A stretch of DNA of 64,000 nucleotides from Banduia mediterranea (lineage in GTDB: Bacteria; Pseudomonadota; Gammaproteobacteria; Nevskiales; Nevskiaceae), in assembly GCF_031846245.1 (NCBI RefSeq), contig NZ_JAVRIC010000002.1:124001-188000 (forward strand), given 5' to 3'. Made by a program: the position numbers and the translations under genes. The notes beneath the pieces were generated by a model that was not told where the DNA came from, ran no database searches, and was given only the letters and a program-made list of their open reading frames with translations. Of the stretch, positions 6,318-16,229 are shown one piece after another. Position 1 is the stretch's first letter, and the number at the start of each line of letters is the position of its first letter.

Positions 6318-9026
6318 CTAAAGCAGCTTCAACACGCGCGCGCATGCCACAGCTTCCGTGCGGTTGCGCGCGCCGAGCTTGGCGTAGATGTTGTGCAGAT
6401 GCCATTTCACGGTGCCGACCGACACCAGCAGCGCCCGAGAGATGGCCTTGTTGGTCTGGCCCGAAGCCACCAGACCGAGAATGCGCAACTCCTGTGCACT
6501 CAGTTCACCGCACCGGCGTTCACCATCGACCGCCGTCGGTGCCGTCGTGCCCCCACCGAAGCCGGCGACAAGTTCCGTCAGGAAGGCATGCTCAGGGTTG
6601 GTCGGCGCCGCCGCGGCGGCGCCGACTTCCAGGTTCTCCAGCATCGAGCAGGCCAGGCGTTTGACCCGCGCCCCTTCGTCGAGAAACACCCTCAAATAGC
6701 GCTCCTTGGCAGCAAGGCCCAGCGCCTCGTGCAGCGCGCGGCGCGCCTCACGTTCCTCGCCCAGGGCAGACAAGGCCAGCGCCCGGAGTATCAGGGCGTC
6801 CAGGAAACGGAAGGCCAGCCGGCGGCTACGCGCACGCCGAATCGCCCGGTTTGCGGCGTTCAGTGTCTCTTCGGGCCGATTGTCCACGAGCGCTAGTCGT
6901 GCCTCGAGGTTGGCCCAGGCCACGACGCGTGCGATGGTCCTGGCCTCGGCGCCGTCAGCGGCGCCGTCCAGACACCGAAGCTGCTGCGCGAGGTGCTGCG
7001 CGCGCCCGCTATCTCCCTCGCGCAGCGCGAGCCGGAACTGCTCGATCCGCAGCTCGGTCGACAGTCGCGGAAAGCCTGAGGCGTCGGCAAACTCCATCCC
7101 TTCGTCGAGCAGGGCGTAGGCGTCGGCCCCGCGGTCCTCCAGCCACAGGATGCGGGCCATCGTCTGGTAGCCCGCGATCAGGGGGTCGACCGAACTCTGC
7201 TCCCGCAGATGGACCAGCGCCGAGTCCAACAGGCCTTTCGCCTCGTCGATGCGGTTGCGCTGGTAGCACATCGCCGCCATCTGTGCCCGCAGCATGAACA
7301 ATGCATGGGAGCGTACCCCCAAATGGCGCTCGACGTGGACCATCCCCCTGCGGCAGACCGCCATCGCCTGTTCCAGCTGGCCCTGCTTGGCGTACAGCGT
7401 GGCCAGCACCATGACGGTCCAGGCGATGCTGTAATGCCCGTCGGCTTTCAGAAACGCGCGCCAGGCGGCCTGCAGCTCGGTGATGCCGCGCTCGTAGTCG
7501 GCGACGGACTTGCACGCGAACCCGAGCGCGGTGTGCGCGACGCCCTTTTCGAAAGCATCGGCGCACGGATAGCTCCGCAACCAACGCTCGCTGCGTTCGA
7601 GAATGTCCTCGACGCGATCCGCCAGTGCGGCGTTTGCCAGATTCTGCAGTTCGAGCTCGCGCCGAATCCGTGGCGTGAAAGCTTCTGGATGCCGATCACA
7701 GTACTGCTCCAGCCTAGCGAGTTCGCGCTTCGAATCGTCGAAACGGTGTACGAAGCTCAGTGACCACGCTTTTTGGAGACCGATCTGAGGCCAGCGTTCG
7801 GCATGCGCCTCCGGCAGGCGGCGCAGCCAGCGCAGCAGCGTGGCGTGCCTGCCGCTCAGGCGCACCAGTTCCTCTGCACAGCTGGCGATCCAGGCCGCGG
7901 CCGACGACCAGTCACCCGCGTCAAGGGCCAGCGGAATCGCCGTTTCGGTGTCGCCCTGTCCAGCGAACCACTGTGCCGCCCGGGCCCGCAGGGCCGCCGG
8001 TGCGGCGGGGCTCTCATGGGCCAGACGCCGCAGCAGAAAATCGGCGAACAGTGGATGGTAGCGCCACCAGCGCCGCTCCTGATCCAAGGGAACAATGAAC
8101 AGGTTGCGTGCTTCGCAGACCTCCAGCATCGCCTGGCTGTGCATGCTGCCGGTCACGGCCCCGCACAGCTCAGCACACAGACGTGGCAGCACGGAGGTTT
8201 CCAGCAGAAAGGCCCGACTGTCCGCGTCCAGCGCGGACAGCACGGCCTCGCCGAAATAATCCTGGACATGCCGGTGGCTGCCGGTGAAATCGCGCAGCAC
8301 GTCGTCGGGCTCCGGACAGTCGCGAAGGGATACCGCCACAAGCTGCAGTCCGGCAGGCCAGCCTTGGAGCCGCTCCAGAAGGGCTTCGATGGCCTCTGGC
8401 GAGAGCGACAGACCGGCCTGTCGCTCAATCAGCGTCCGCCCCTCCGAAGCGGAAAGGCGGAGCACGTCCGTAGTGAATTCCAGCAGGCGTCCGCGCAGTC
8501 GCAGCTCGCTCAGAGCCAGCGCAGGCAGGCCACGACTGCCGACCACGAAGCTCACGTTGTCCGTCGCACGTGCCAGCAGCCGCAGGATCAGCTCCTGCGC
8601 CGACGGTTCCGAGATCAAGTGGAGGTCGTCGAGAAACACTGTGACGTGTTCTTCGGTGGACGCCAGCGCGCTGACCAGTATGTCGACGAGCGACCGACTG
8701 GACGTAGCGCCGCCAAAAGCGCCGGCCGGCTGCAGGGACCAAGCCGGGGACCGGCCCGTCGCAGACTCCACGGCGGCCAGAAGATGCGCGCCAAGCCTTA
8801 CCGGATCGTTGTCGGCATCGTCCAGATCCAACCATGCCAGGCGTTCGCCCGCTGCTTCGAGCAGGCGGTACCAGCGGATCATGGCGGTGGTCTTGCCATA
8901 GCCGGCCGGCCCCGCGAACAGAGCGAGCCGCCACAACCCTGCACACCAGTTCTGAGGCGGATCCAGCCGGGACCGGACGATGACCGCGGCGGCGGTCTGA
9001 GGCGGGTGGAGCTTGGCGGAAAGCAT
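6318..9026 (-). CDS. MalT/AlkS-like large ATP-binding LuxR-family regulator (LAL)
   Basis: 902-residue transcriptional activator. The N-terminal NTPase has a Walker A GPAGYGKT at residues 39-46 and a Walker B-like VFLDDLHL further on; a long helical, TPR-like middle follows; the last 60 residues form a LuxR-type helix-turn-helix (GQTNKAISRALLVSVGTVKWH). Length and architecture match MalT and AlkS; AlkS is the regulator of alkane genes in pseudomonads. It converges on the duplicated CYP153 genes, so it is the likely inducer-responsive activator of those genes (inference from context). ATG 9026 is the first codon giving the family-typical start (MLSAKLHPP). Confidence 0.88.
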   Translation of the reverse strand: MLSAKLHPPQTAAAVIVRSRLDPPQNWCAGLWRLALFAGPAGYGKTTAMIRWYRLLEAAGERLAWLDLDDADNDPVRLGAHLLAAVESATGRSPAWSLQPAGAFGGATSSRSLVDILVSALASTEEHVTVFLDDLHLISEPSAQELILRLLARATDNVSFVVGSRGLPALALSELRLRGRLLEFTTDVLRLSASEGRTLIERQAGLSLSPEAIEALLERLQGWPAGLQLVAVSLRDCPEPDDVLRDFTGSHRHVQDYFGEAVLSALDADSRAFLLETSVLPRLCAELCGAVTGSMHSQAMLEVCEARNLFIVPLDQERRWWRYHPLFADFLLRRLAHESPAAPAALRARAAQWFAGQGDTETAIPLALDAGDWSSAAAWIASCAEELVRLSGRHATLLRWLRRLPEAHAERWPQIGLQKAWSLSFVHRFDDSKRELARLEQYCDRHPEAFTPRIRRELELQNLANAALADRVEDILERSERWLRSYPCADAFEKGVAHTALGFACKSVADYERGITELQAAWRAFLKADGHYSIAWTVMVLATLYAKQGQLEQAMAVCRRGMVHVERHLGVRSHALFMLRAQMAAMCYQRNRIDEAKGLLDSALVHLREQSSVDPLIAGYQTMARILWLEDRGADAYALLDEGMEFADASGFPRLSTELRIEQFRLALREGDSGRAQHLAQQLRCLDGAADGAEARTIARVVAWANLEARLALVDNRPEETLNAANRAIRRARSRRLAFRFLDALILRALALSALGEEREARRALHEALGLAAKERYLRVFLDEGARVKRLACSMLENLEVGAAAAAPTNPEHAFLTELVAGFGGGTTAPTAVDGERRCGELSAQELRILGLVASGQTNKAISRALLVSVGTVKWHLHNIYAKLGARNRTEAVACARVLKLL

Positions 9027-9087
9027 GCCGTGGATCAGCAGCCCTGGAGCTCAGGGGCGGGCAAGTGCCGGTCGGGCGGCTCGCCGG

Positions 9088-10323
9088 CTAATGCCCCCCG
9101 AGCATCAAGAAGACCTGAAGCTCGCCGACCGCTGCGCCCAGGATGGCGCCGGCGATCACGACCAACATCTCGTTCTCCTTGAAGGCGGGGCGCAATACCG
9201 ATTCGAATTCCTCTGGGGACAATTTGTTCATCCGCGACAGGATCGTCGAATTGATGTCCAGTGCATCCAGCGCATACTGCTCGACCGTCTTCGACGCCTC
9301 CGGGATCAGATCGACGATACGCTGGGCCACCAGTTTGCGCAACTCTTCGTAGCGTTCATGGCCCAACGCCATGACCACCACGGGCTGGGTCCAGCCGAGC
9401 CGTTCGTCGATCGCATCACGCACCCGCCGGTGCACGAGCTCGACGATGCGATCCAGCGCCGGCCCGCGCAGCAGCTCTTCGATCATGTGGGCCGGCGTCA
9501 ACAGTTCGTTGGCCATCAGGCTTGCGTACTCACGGGCCACCTCGTCCTGGCGCGCAAGGAACTTGCCCTGGACAGTGAATCCCATGATCTTCTTGGGATA
9601 CAGCGGCCTGAACAGCAACTGCAGGGCCACCCAGTCGCTCACGAAACCGATCAGGCCACCGAACAGGGGCATCAGCAGCGGCTCGTGCCAGGTAATCCAG
9701 CAGCCCAGTTGCACCAGACCGATGCCCAGGCCGAACCAGAAGCCGATGTTGCGGAAAAAGCGCAGTTCCGGCCCGCCGACACGCCAGAAAATCTCGTTGA
9801 GCTTGGCCTTGTCGCGGATCAGGTTCTCCGTCACCACGCGGCGAATGTCGAAGTACTCGGTAACGTTGCCGGACGCCGAATTCCAGGACTCGACCACGAT
9901 GCCCGGAATCTCGCTCTGGTAGCGCTCGATCAGCCGGCGTCGCCAGGACAGCGGCATCCGCGTCCAGAACCCAGGGAAGTAGCTCTCACCGATCTCGCGT
10001 ATCAGCGACTCGGACGCCCGCATCAGCGGCTTCTGCAACTCCAGCATCATCCGGTCCGGATCCAGGCGCTCGAACAGCTCGTTGGAGTCGAGCAGGCGGG
10101 AGGCCATGAGATCCGCCGACAGCGCAGCGATCTTCTCCGCCTTGCGCGGCAGGATGCCCTGCCAGCCGAGCCACGGCCGGATGCCGACGAACTCCAGCGG
10201 CCGAAAAATCATCTGCACGGCCAGGGACTTGGTCACATAGCCGACCATCCCGGCGACCAAAGGGATCGCGAGATAAACCCACAAGTTCTCCTGCAACTCG
10301 GCAACCAGCCCCGAAAGGTTCAT
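9088..10323 (-). CDS. DUF445 family membrane protein
   Basis: 411 residues. A hydrophobic segment near residues 15-40 carries GYVTKSLAVQMIFRPLEF, the motif I associate with DUF445, and a related half-repeat occurs mid-protein (GFVSDWVALQLLFRPLYP) next to a second membrane span; a third span is at the C-terminus. The middle and end contain long charged helices. The molecular function of the family is unknown. It is encoded between the LuxR-type regulator and the large acyl-CoA operon, in the same direction as both, with about 87 bases before it that may hold its own promoter. Confidence 0.8.
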   Translation of the reverse strand: MNLSGLVAELQENLWVYLAIPLVAGMVGYVTKSLAVQMIFRPLEFVGIRPWLGWQGILPRKAEKIAALSADLMASRLLDSNELFERLDPDRMMLELQKPLMRASESLIREIGESYFPGFWTRMPLSWRRRLIERYQSEIPGIVVESWNSASGNVTEYFDIRRVVTENLIRDKAKLNEIFWRVGGPELRFFRNIGFWFGLGIGLVQLGCWITWHEPLLMPLFGGLIGFVSDWVALQLLFRPLYPKKIMGFTVQGKFLARQDEVAREYASLMANELLTPAHMIEELLRGPALDRIVELVHRRVRDAIDERLGWTQPVVVMALGHERYEELRKLVAQRIVDLIPEASKTVEQYALDALDINSTILSRMNKLSPEEFESVLRPAFKENEMLVVIAGAILGAAVGELQVFLMLGGH

Positions 10324-10410
10324 TGACTCTCCAAAATCATGCGGATTCCGAGGCGCTTGGGCGCAAATGCCGCACCTATCGAACCGAGTAGCATACCCAG
10401 CTTGGTCAGG

Positions 10411-11625
10411 TCATGGTGTACCGCAAAGGGCGATCCGCGCATCGATCAGACCGTCAATTTGCGTCGGGGAGTACTCCAGTGCCGCCAGCACCTCGCGCGT
10501 GTGTTGTCCGAGGCTGGGCGCGGCCGCCTGTGCCTTGCCCGGCGTGCGCGAGAGCTTGACGGGAACGCCCAGACCGCGCTGCCCGCCTTCGAGCGCGACG
10601 ACCATCTCGCGATGCCGCGTATGCGGGTGTTCGAGCACCTGCGGCAGTTGATTCACTGACCCTGCGGGTACGCCGGCCTTGAGCAGCGATTCACAAAGCG
10701 CCGCGGCATCATGCTGCGCCAGCAGTCCTTCGATTGAGGCCCGCAGCGTCTCCCGGTTGCGGTTGCGTTGCGCGTTGCCGACGTAGCGTGGGTCGGTCGC
10801 AAGCTCCGGCACGCCGACGAATTCACAGAACTTGCGAAACTGCCCGTCGTTGCCGATGCCCAGAAAAATATCGCCGCTCCGGGTGCTGAATTTGTCGTAG
10901 GGAACAACATTGGGATGTCCGCTGCCGACCAAGGCCGGCACCTGACCGTTGACGAACCAGTTTGCCGCGTGCGGATGCAGCAGGCCGACGGCGGTATCGA
11001 ACAGGGTCGTGTCAACGAACTGGCCAACACCCGAACGCTGCCGTTCCGCCAGCGCCAGCAGGATACCGATCACGGCGTTGAGCCCGGTCGCCATATCGAC
11101 GATGGGGATGCCGATGCGAGTCGGCCCGCTGGCCGGGTCGCCGTTGATGCTCATCAGGCCACCGATCGCCTGGGCAACGGCGTCGTATCCCGGTGCACCA
11201 CCCAGCGGTCCATCCGCGCCAAAGCCTGACACGCGGCAGTAGATCAGGCGGGGAAAGCGGTCTCGCAGCATTGCCTCGTAACCCAGCCCCCATTTCTCCA
11301 TCGTACCGGTCTTGAAGTTCTCCACCAGTACGTCGGCCTCGGCGAGCAGGCGCAGCACCACCTCGCGGCCTTGCGGCTTCGACAGGTCCAGCGCGATGTC
11401 GCGCTTGTTGCGGTTGACGCCGATGAAATACGAGGCGGTGCCGTCGACGAACGGCGGCCCCCAGGTCCGGGTTTCGTCGCCGCCGGGAGGCTCGACCTTG
11501 ATCACGTCGGCGCCGTGATCAGACAGGATCTGGGTGCAATACGGACCGCCCAGCACCCGCGACAGGTCAAGTACCTTCAGGCCGCTCAGGGAGCCTCCAC
11601 GGACCGGGAAGGGGGGCCAGCCCAT
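10411..11625 (-). CDS. Class III CoA-transferase (CaiB/BaiF family)
   Basis: 404 residues, typical length. N-terminal Rossmann-like region with GLKVLDLSRVLGGPYC and the later HGADVIKVEPPGG are family hallmarks; GYDAVAQA and an Asp in IPIVDMATG mark the active-site region of formyl-CoA-transferase-type members rather than of racemases. It would move CoA between an acyl donor and a free acid, activating substrate without ATP. Its ATG overlaps the TGA of the upstream dehydrogenase (TGATG), so it is translationally coupled and is the last gene of the 12-gene operon. The donor and acceptor cannot be deduced. Confidence 0.85.
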   Translation of the reverse strand: MGWPPFPVRGGSLSGLKVLDLSRVLGGPYCTQILSDHGADVIKVEPPGGDETRTWGPPFVDGTASYFIGVNRNKRDIALDLSKPQGREVVLRLLAEADVLVENFKTGTMEKWGLGYEAMLRDRFPRLIYCRVSGFGADGPLGGAPGYDAVAQAIGGLMSINGDPASGPTRIGIPIVDMATGLNAVIGILLALAERQRSGVGQFVDTTLFDTAVGLLHPHAANWFVNGQVPALVGSGHPNVVPYDKFSTRSGDIFLGIGNDGQFRKFCEFVGVPELATDPRYVGNAQRNRNRETLRASIEGLLAQHDAAALCESLLKAGVPAGSVNQLPQVLEHPHTRHREMVVALEGGQRGLGVPVKLSRTPGKAQAAAPSLGQHTREVLAALEYSPTQIDGLIDARIALCGTP

Positions 11626-12788
11626 CAGTAGGAGCGCGGAAGGCCCAAGACCTTCTCTCCGATGTAGTTAAGTACCATCTCGCGATTGAGTGGCGCGGTG
11701 CGCAGCAGGCGCACCATCGGGTAGAGATCGAACATGCCGTATTCCTTGGTGAAGCCGTTGCCGCCGAAGCACTGAATCGACGCGTCAACGGCGTGGATGC
11801 CCGCTTCGGCCGCAGCGTACTTGGCCATGTTGGCGTATTCGCCTGCCGGCAGGCGTCGGTCAAAGCTCCAGGCAGCCTTGTGTGTCATCAGGCCCGCCAT
11901 TTCGACTTCGGCGTGGGCAATCGCCAGCGGATGCTGCAAACCCTGGTAGGCGCCGATCGGCACCTTGTTGAACACCTTGCGTTCATTGGCGTATTCGACC
12001 GCCTTGCGCAACGCATACCGCCCGATGCCGACACACAGCGCGCTCAAGATAATCCGCTCGGGGTTGAGTGTGTCGAACAGGATCGTGAAACCTTTGTCTA
12101 CCGTGCCCAGCACGTCGGCCTCGTCGAACTCGACGTCGTCGAAGAACAGCATCCACTGCGACTCCGGCATCGGGATGCTGACCGGGATCACGGTCTTGCC
12201 GACGCCCTGCTTCTTCATGTCGAGGATGAACAGCGTAAAGCCGTCGGTCTTGCGCTCGACCTCGTCGTGCGCCCGCGTACGGGCCACCACCAGCGCGTAG
12301 TCGGAGGTGTCGGCGTCGGTGATGAAGGTCTTCTGCCCATTGAGCCGGAAACCCTTGCCGTCGCGCCGCGCCAACGTGGTGATCTCCATGGTGTTGGAGC
12401 CGGCATTGGGCTCGGTGATGGCGAAGCAGAACTTGATCTCGCCGCGGCAGGCCGCCGGCAGGTACTTCTGCTTCTGTTCCTCGCTGCCGTGCATCGCGAT
12501 CAGGGCCAGGGACATCGTCGAGCTGACGACCAGGCTCAGCAGCGGGATGCCGTTGTTGGACAGCCCCTCCATGAACAGGGCCATCTCCAGCATACCCTGG
12601 CCGCCGCCGCCGTAGGCCTCCGGCACCATCAGACCGAGAAAGCCGTCTGCGGCGATCCGCTCGAACAGTTCCTTGGGCGATTCGTGCTTTTCCGCATAGC
12701 TCATCCAGTAGCGGCGGTCGAATTCCTGTGCCACACGGTCGCCGTATTCCAGAATCATGCGCTGCTCGCTGCTCAACTCGAAATCCAT
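11625..12788 (-). CDS. Acyl-CoA dehydrogenase (operon 2, ACAD-1)
   Basis: 387-residue FAD enzyme introducing the alpha,beta double bond in acyl-CoA. Seen: ITEPNAGSN (flavin/substrate loop), LNGQKTFITDAD, and the C-terminal FGGNGFTKEYGMFDLYP. The ending LNYIGEKVLGLPRSY is nearly the same as that of the dehydrogenase at 21071 (SHIAEKVLGLPKSY), so these two are closer paralogues than the rest of the operon. The overlap with the next gene is one base. Substrate class is unknown; neighbours suggest branched or cyclic acyl-CoA. Confidence 0.88.
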   Translation of the reverse strand: MDFELSSEQRMILEYGDRVAQEFDRRYWMSYAEKHESPKELFERIAADGFLGLMVPEAYGGGGQGMLEMALFMEGLSNNGIPLLSLVVSSTMSLALIAMHGSEEQKQKYLPAACRGEIKFCFAITEPNAGSNTMEITTLARRDGKGFRLNGQKTFITDADTSDYALVVARTRAHDEVERKTDGFTLFILDMKKQGVGKTVIPVSIPMPESQWMLFFDDVEFDEADVLGTVDKGFTILFDTLNPERIILSALCVGIGRYALRKAVEYANERKVFNKVPIGAYQGLQHPLAIAHAEVEMAGLMTHKAAWSFDRRLPAGEYANMAKYAAAEAGIHAVDASIQCFGGNGFTKEYGMFDLYPMVRLLRTAPLNREMVLNYIGEKVLGLPRSY

Positions 12789-12878
12789 GGTGCTGTTACC
12801 TCGATTCTCGATTCAAGGAAGCCCGGGGTCCGCGGCGTTGTCTTGGGTGCCCGGGCAGTGGGGGAGAGATCCGGCGGG

Positions 12879-14039
12879 TCACCCGCGCTGGTTGAAGCGG
12901 CGCCCGACCAAAGCAGAGGTGATATTGGTTTTCTGGATGTCGATGGCGCCCCCGGCGATGCCCCAGCCCCAGCCGTCGCGCAGGCGCTGTTCCATCGGGT
13001 ACTGCCGGGAATAGCCATAGGCGCCCATGACCTGCAGGCCGTGGCCGCAGACCTCGCGCACCATCTGGTTGGCGAAGCACTTGGCGAGGCTGGACTCCAG
13101 CATCGACGGCAGGCCATGCTCGGCATTCTGCGCCGCTCGGTAGATCAGCAGGCGCGCCGCCTCGACGTTCATCGCCATCTCGGCGAGCTTGAGCTGCACC
13201 GCCTGGAAATCCACCAGTGGCTTGCCGAACTGCCGGCGCTCCTGCACGTAGGCCAGTGCGTCCTCGAGCGCGCCGGCGGCCAGACCCAGGCACATGGTCG
13301 AGTTACCGCAGCGCTCAAGATCGAAGGCCTCCATCAGCTTCTTGAAGCCCCCGGCCGGCACGATGATGTGGTCCGTCGGCACGCGCACATCGTCCAGAAT
13401 GATGTCGGCGCTGGGGATGCCGCGAAAACCCATCAGGGTCTCGCGCGCACCGAAGCTCACGCCGGTCTGCGTTTTCTCGACATAGACCGCGCCGATGCCG
13501 GCCGCTCCGGGTGCCTCGGACATGCGCGCGTAGACCACGTAGCCGCCGGAATGGCCGCCGCCGGAGGACCAGCGCTTCAGGCCGTTGACCACCACGCCCT
13601 CGCCGTCCGCGCGGGCCGTGGTCCGCAGGTCGGTGAGGGCCGAGCCCGCGTCCGGCTCGCTCATCGCCACCGCCACTACCAGTTCGCCGCGGCAGACGCG
13701 CGGAATCACGTGCTGGCGCAGGCTCTCCGGCGCGAAGTGCTCGATCGCCCGCACCGGTCCGACGCTGCTCTCGAACACCGGGAACGCCACTGCCGACGAG
13801 ACCTTGGCGAACTCCTCGATGACGATCAGCGCTTCGAGATTGCCCAACCCCAGCCCGCCGTACTGCGTGGCGACGTTGATGCCCAGGAAGCCCATTTCCG
13901 CGTAGCGCTTGAGCCAGGCGTCGGGCACCGGCTCGTGCTCCGCCTCCAGTTCGCGCGCCAGCTCCCTGAGTTCGCCGCGCGCGAACTTGCGCGCGGCGTC
14001 CTGCAGCGCGCGCTGCTCGTCGGTCAGTCGGAAGTCCAT
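12879..14039 (-). CDS. Acyl-CoA dehydrogenase (operon 2, ACAD-2)
   Basis: 386 residues with MSEPDAGSALTDLRT, MGFRGIPSADIILDDVRVP and a C-terminal GGAIDIQKTNI in the position where ACADs usually have GG(T/A)NEIQR. The substitution of the NEI triplet by IDI is noticeable. A 90-base gap separates it from ACAD-1, the largest inside this operon. It starts at ATG 14039, five bases after the stop of the crotonase gene. Its electrons would go to ETF, which is not encoded here. Confidence 0.87.
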   Translation of the reverse strand: MDFRLTDEQRALQDAARKFARGELRELARELEAEHEPVPDAWLKRYAEMGFLGINVATQYGGLGLGNLEALIVIEEFAKVSSAVAFPVFESSVGPVRAIEHFAPESLRQHVIPRVCRGELVVAVAMSEPDAGSALTDLRTTARADGEGVVVNGLKRWSSGGGHSGGYVVYARMSEAPGAAGIGAVYVEKTQTGVSFGARETLMGFRGIPSADIILDDVRVPTDHIIVPAGGFKKLMEAFDLERCGNSTMCLGLAAGALEDALAYVQERRQFGKPLVDFQAVQLKLAEMAMNVEAARLLIYRAAQNAEHGLPSMLESSLAKCFANQMVREVCGHGLQVMGAYGYSRQYPMEQRLRDGWGWGIAGGAIDIQKTNITSALVGRRFNQRG

Positions 14040-14044
14040 GGAGC

Positions 14045-14845
14045 CTACTGCGCCGAGGGAAACTTCGGCACACGCTTTTCACGCACGGCCTTGACGCCTT
14101 CAGGTGCGTCGTCGCCGAGGAAGCACAGCATCTCCATGGCCAGCGAGCTCTCGAAGATCGGCCGCGCCATGTTCATCCAGCCGTTGAGCGAGCGCTTGGT
14201 CAGGCGGATGGCCGGCTGACTGCCGGCGGCCAGCTTGTCGGCGACGGACAGCGCCTTTTCCATCAACTGTGCCCGCGGCACGCACTGGCTGACCAACCCG
14301 ATGCGCTCGGCTTCCTTGCCGTCGATGAACTCCGCAGTGAGCAGGTAGTACTTGGCCTTGGCCATGCCGCAGAGCAGCGGCCAGACGATGGCGGCATGGT
14401 CGCCCGCGCCGACGCCGAGCTTGACGTGCCCGTCGGTGATCTTGGCTTCTTCGGCCATGATGCTGATGTCGGCGAGCATCGCCACCGCCAGACCCGCACC
14501 GACCGCCACGCCGTTGATGGCGGAGATGACGACCTTTTCGCAATTCATGATGCTGTAAACCACGTCCGCGGCCTCCTGCATCACCACCGCGATTTCCTTG
14601 GGGTTGCCCACCATGTTGCTGATCCACTCCAGATCGCCGCCGGCAGAAAATGCGCGATCACCGGCTCCGGTGATGACCGCAACCCTGGTCTTGGGATCGT
14701 CGTTGACGACCTGCCAGATCTTGGTCAGCTCCCAGTGCAGTCGGGCATTGGTGGCATTCATCACCTCCGGCCGAGCGATGGTAATGACCAGCACGCCGTT
14801 GGCGCGGTGCTCGAACTTCAAGAACTCGAAATCGCTGTAGTTCAC
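14045..14845 (-). CDS. Crotonase-superfamily protein lacking both catalytic glutamates
   Basis: 266 residues of the enoyl-CoA hydratase/isomerase fold: [13 protein letters not shown] forms the oxyanion-hole region and [16 protein letters not shown] the second half. In true hydratases the latter reads GGG-x-E-L; here the Glu is Ala, and the second Glu (P-E-I region) is replaced within [14 protein letters not shown]. So simple hydration is doubtful; isomerase, hydrolase or decarboxylase activity is possible. Start codon is GTG 14845 with a strong GGAGGAACAGC immediately before it. It lies between ACAD-2 and the PaaI thioesterase in the same operon. Confidence 0.82.
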   Translation of the reverse strand: MNYSDFEFLKFEHRANGVLVITIARPEVMNATNARLHWELTKIWQVVNDDPKTRVAVITGAGDRAFSAGGDLEWISNMVGNPKEIAVVMQEAADVVYSIMNCEKVVISAINGVAVGAGLAVAMLADISIMAEEAKITDGHVKLGVGAGDHAAIVWPLLCGMAKAKYYLLTAEFIDGKEAERIGLVSQCVPRAQLMEKALSVADKLAAGSQPAIRLTKRSLNGWMNMARPIFESSLAMEMLCFLGDDAPEGVKAVREKRVPKFPSAQ

Positions 14846-14872
14846 GCTGTTCCTCCAGAGAAATTGTGGGGG

Positions 14873-15301
14873 TCAAACGATGCGGTAGACCATCGTACCC
14901 GTGGCTACCAGACGGGCCGCCGCGGTGTCTTCGAAGACTTCCACGTCGCAAAAAATCAGTTCCTTACCTCGCCGCCGCACGTTGCCGATCGCTCGGATGG
15001 GCTCGCCCAGGGCAGCGCCGATGTAGTTGACGGTCAAGGTCACGGTGGAGGCCTTCATACCACGCGCGGGATCATGCCCGCACCAAGCCGACAGCGCGCC
15101 GGTAAGGTCGATCAGACTCGAAATGACGCCGCCGTGCAGCGCGTTGCCGCCCCCGCACAGCTCGGCGCGGTGGGGCAGCCGCACGACGGCACGGTCTCCC
15201 GCAGCCTCGAGCACCTCGATGCCGAGCAGCTTCTGGAAACCGATCTGCGGAAACATCTTGATCAGGGCAGCAAGCTGTGCTCCGGGGTCGGTTTGGGACA
15301 T
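14873..15301 (-). CDS. PaaI-family hotdog thioesterase
   Basis: 142 residues. The motif NALHGGVISSLIDLTGA is the PaaI/4HBT signature (HGG turn followed by the central helix with an acidic residue). The start is ATG 15301 with AGAGGAG 8 bases upstream; an in-frame ATG at 15340 would add 13 unconserved residues. Likely rescues CoA from dead-end intermediates of the surrounding beta-oxidation operon. Fifty-four bases separate it from the upstream MaoC gene. Confidence 0.85.
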   Translation of the reverse strand: MSQTDPGAQLAALIKMFPQIGFQKLLGIEVLEAAGDRAVVRLPHRAELCGGGNALHGGVISSLIDLTGALSAWCGHDPARGMKASTVTLTVNYIGAALGEPIRAIGNVRRRGKELIFCDVEVFEDTAAARLVATGTMVYRIV

Positions 15302-15355
15302 GCTAGGCACTCCTCTTCTTGACGAATGAATGACGGCCATTGCGCTCGGGCGCGC

Positions 15356-16219
15356 TCAGGCCGCGTGCAGCACGGCACGCCCGTTGCCGAGCACCACGGT
15401 GTTGTCGCGTGCCGCCACACGCGTGCGGAACGACCAAACGGCACCGTCCTGCCAGATGTCGGTGGTCAGCACATCGCCGGGATATACCGGCGCGGTGAAG
15501 CGCGCGTGGATCGCCGCCAGGCGCTCGGGCACGTAGCCGGCGGCCTTGAGCAGCGCGTGCCCGGCCACGCCCAGCGTGCACAGCCCGTGAAGTATCGGCC
15601 GCTCGAACTTTGCCGCCTGCGCTACCTTCGGCTCGGCGTGCAGCGGGTTGTAGTCGCCGGACAGGCGATACAGCAGCGCCTGCTGCGGCAGCGTCGGCAG
15701 CTCGATCGAGCGGTCGGGGGCGCGATCCGGCAGCGCATGCACCGGCGGCACCGGGCCCGTCGGACCGCCGAAACCGCCGTTGCCGCGGCAGAACGTGGTG
15801 CTGGGCAGGGAGGCGAGCAGCTCGCCGGTGGCGGCGTCGGTGAGCCTGCGCTCGGTATACACCAGCATGCCCTTGCCGGCACCCTTGTCGATGATCGAGG
15901 TGATGCGTGTGCGCCCGATCACCTCGCCTTCGGGCGGCGGCAGCTTGTGGATGACGATGCCCTGCTCGCCGTGGACCAGACGCACCCAGTCGATACCGGT
16001 GCCGGGCTCCTTCATCCAGAAGCCGGGATAACCGAGTACCACCGGGTAGGTCGGCAGCACCTGCAGCCCGTCCTCGTAGACGAAGCCGAGCTGACCGGCG
16101 TCCAGCGGATCCGCGCCCAGGCCCACGCCCAGGGCGTAGAGCATCGTGTCGCGCACCGTGTAGCGCTGGCGGACCTCCGGGATCGGCCAGTTCAGCAGCC
16201 GCTGGTAGTCGAATTCCAT
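15356..16219 (-). CDS. Two-domain MaoC-like (R)-specific enoyl-CoA hydratase
   Basis: 287 residues, the length of double-hotdog hydratase-2 enzymes (as in eukaryotic MFE-2 and mycobacterial steroid hydratases). The C-terminal domain has SGDYNPLHAEPK then FERPILHGLCTLG, containing the Asp/His pair that adds water to trans-2-enoyl-CoA to give (3R)-hydroxyacyl-CoA. It is followed in transcription order by the PaaI thioesterase and preceded by an MFE-2-type SDR, which would oxidise the (3R)-hydroxy product: together the two genes reproduce the two activities of an MFE-2. Confidence 0.88.
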   Translation of the reverse strand: MEFDYQRLLNWPIPEVRQRYTVRDTMLYALGVGLGADPLDAGQLGFVYEDGLQVLPTYPVVLGYPGFWMKEPGTGIDWVRLVHGEQGIVIHKLPPPEGEVIGRTRITSIIDKGAGKGMLVYTERRLTDAATGELLASLPSTTFCRGNGGFGGPTGPVPPVHALPDRAPDRSIELPTLPQQALLYRLSGDYNPLHAEPKVAQAAKFERPILHGLCTLGVAGHALLKAAGYVPERLAAIHARFTAPVYPGDVLTTDIWQDGAVWSFRTRVAARDNTVVLGNGRAVLHAA

Positions 16220-16229
16220 GGCCGGCTGC

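Noticed and set aside
6288-9182. Long + strand frames opposite the LuxR-type regulator
   Set aside because: The - strand product has Walker A, LuxR helix-turn-helix and family length; + strand frames have low-complexity composition.
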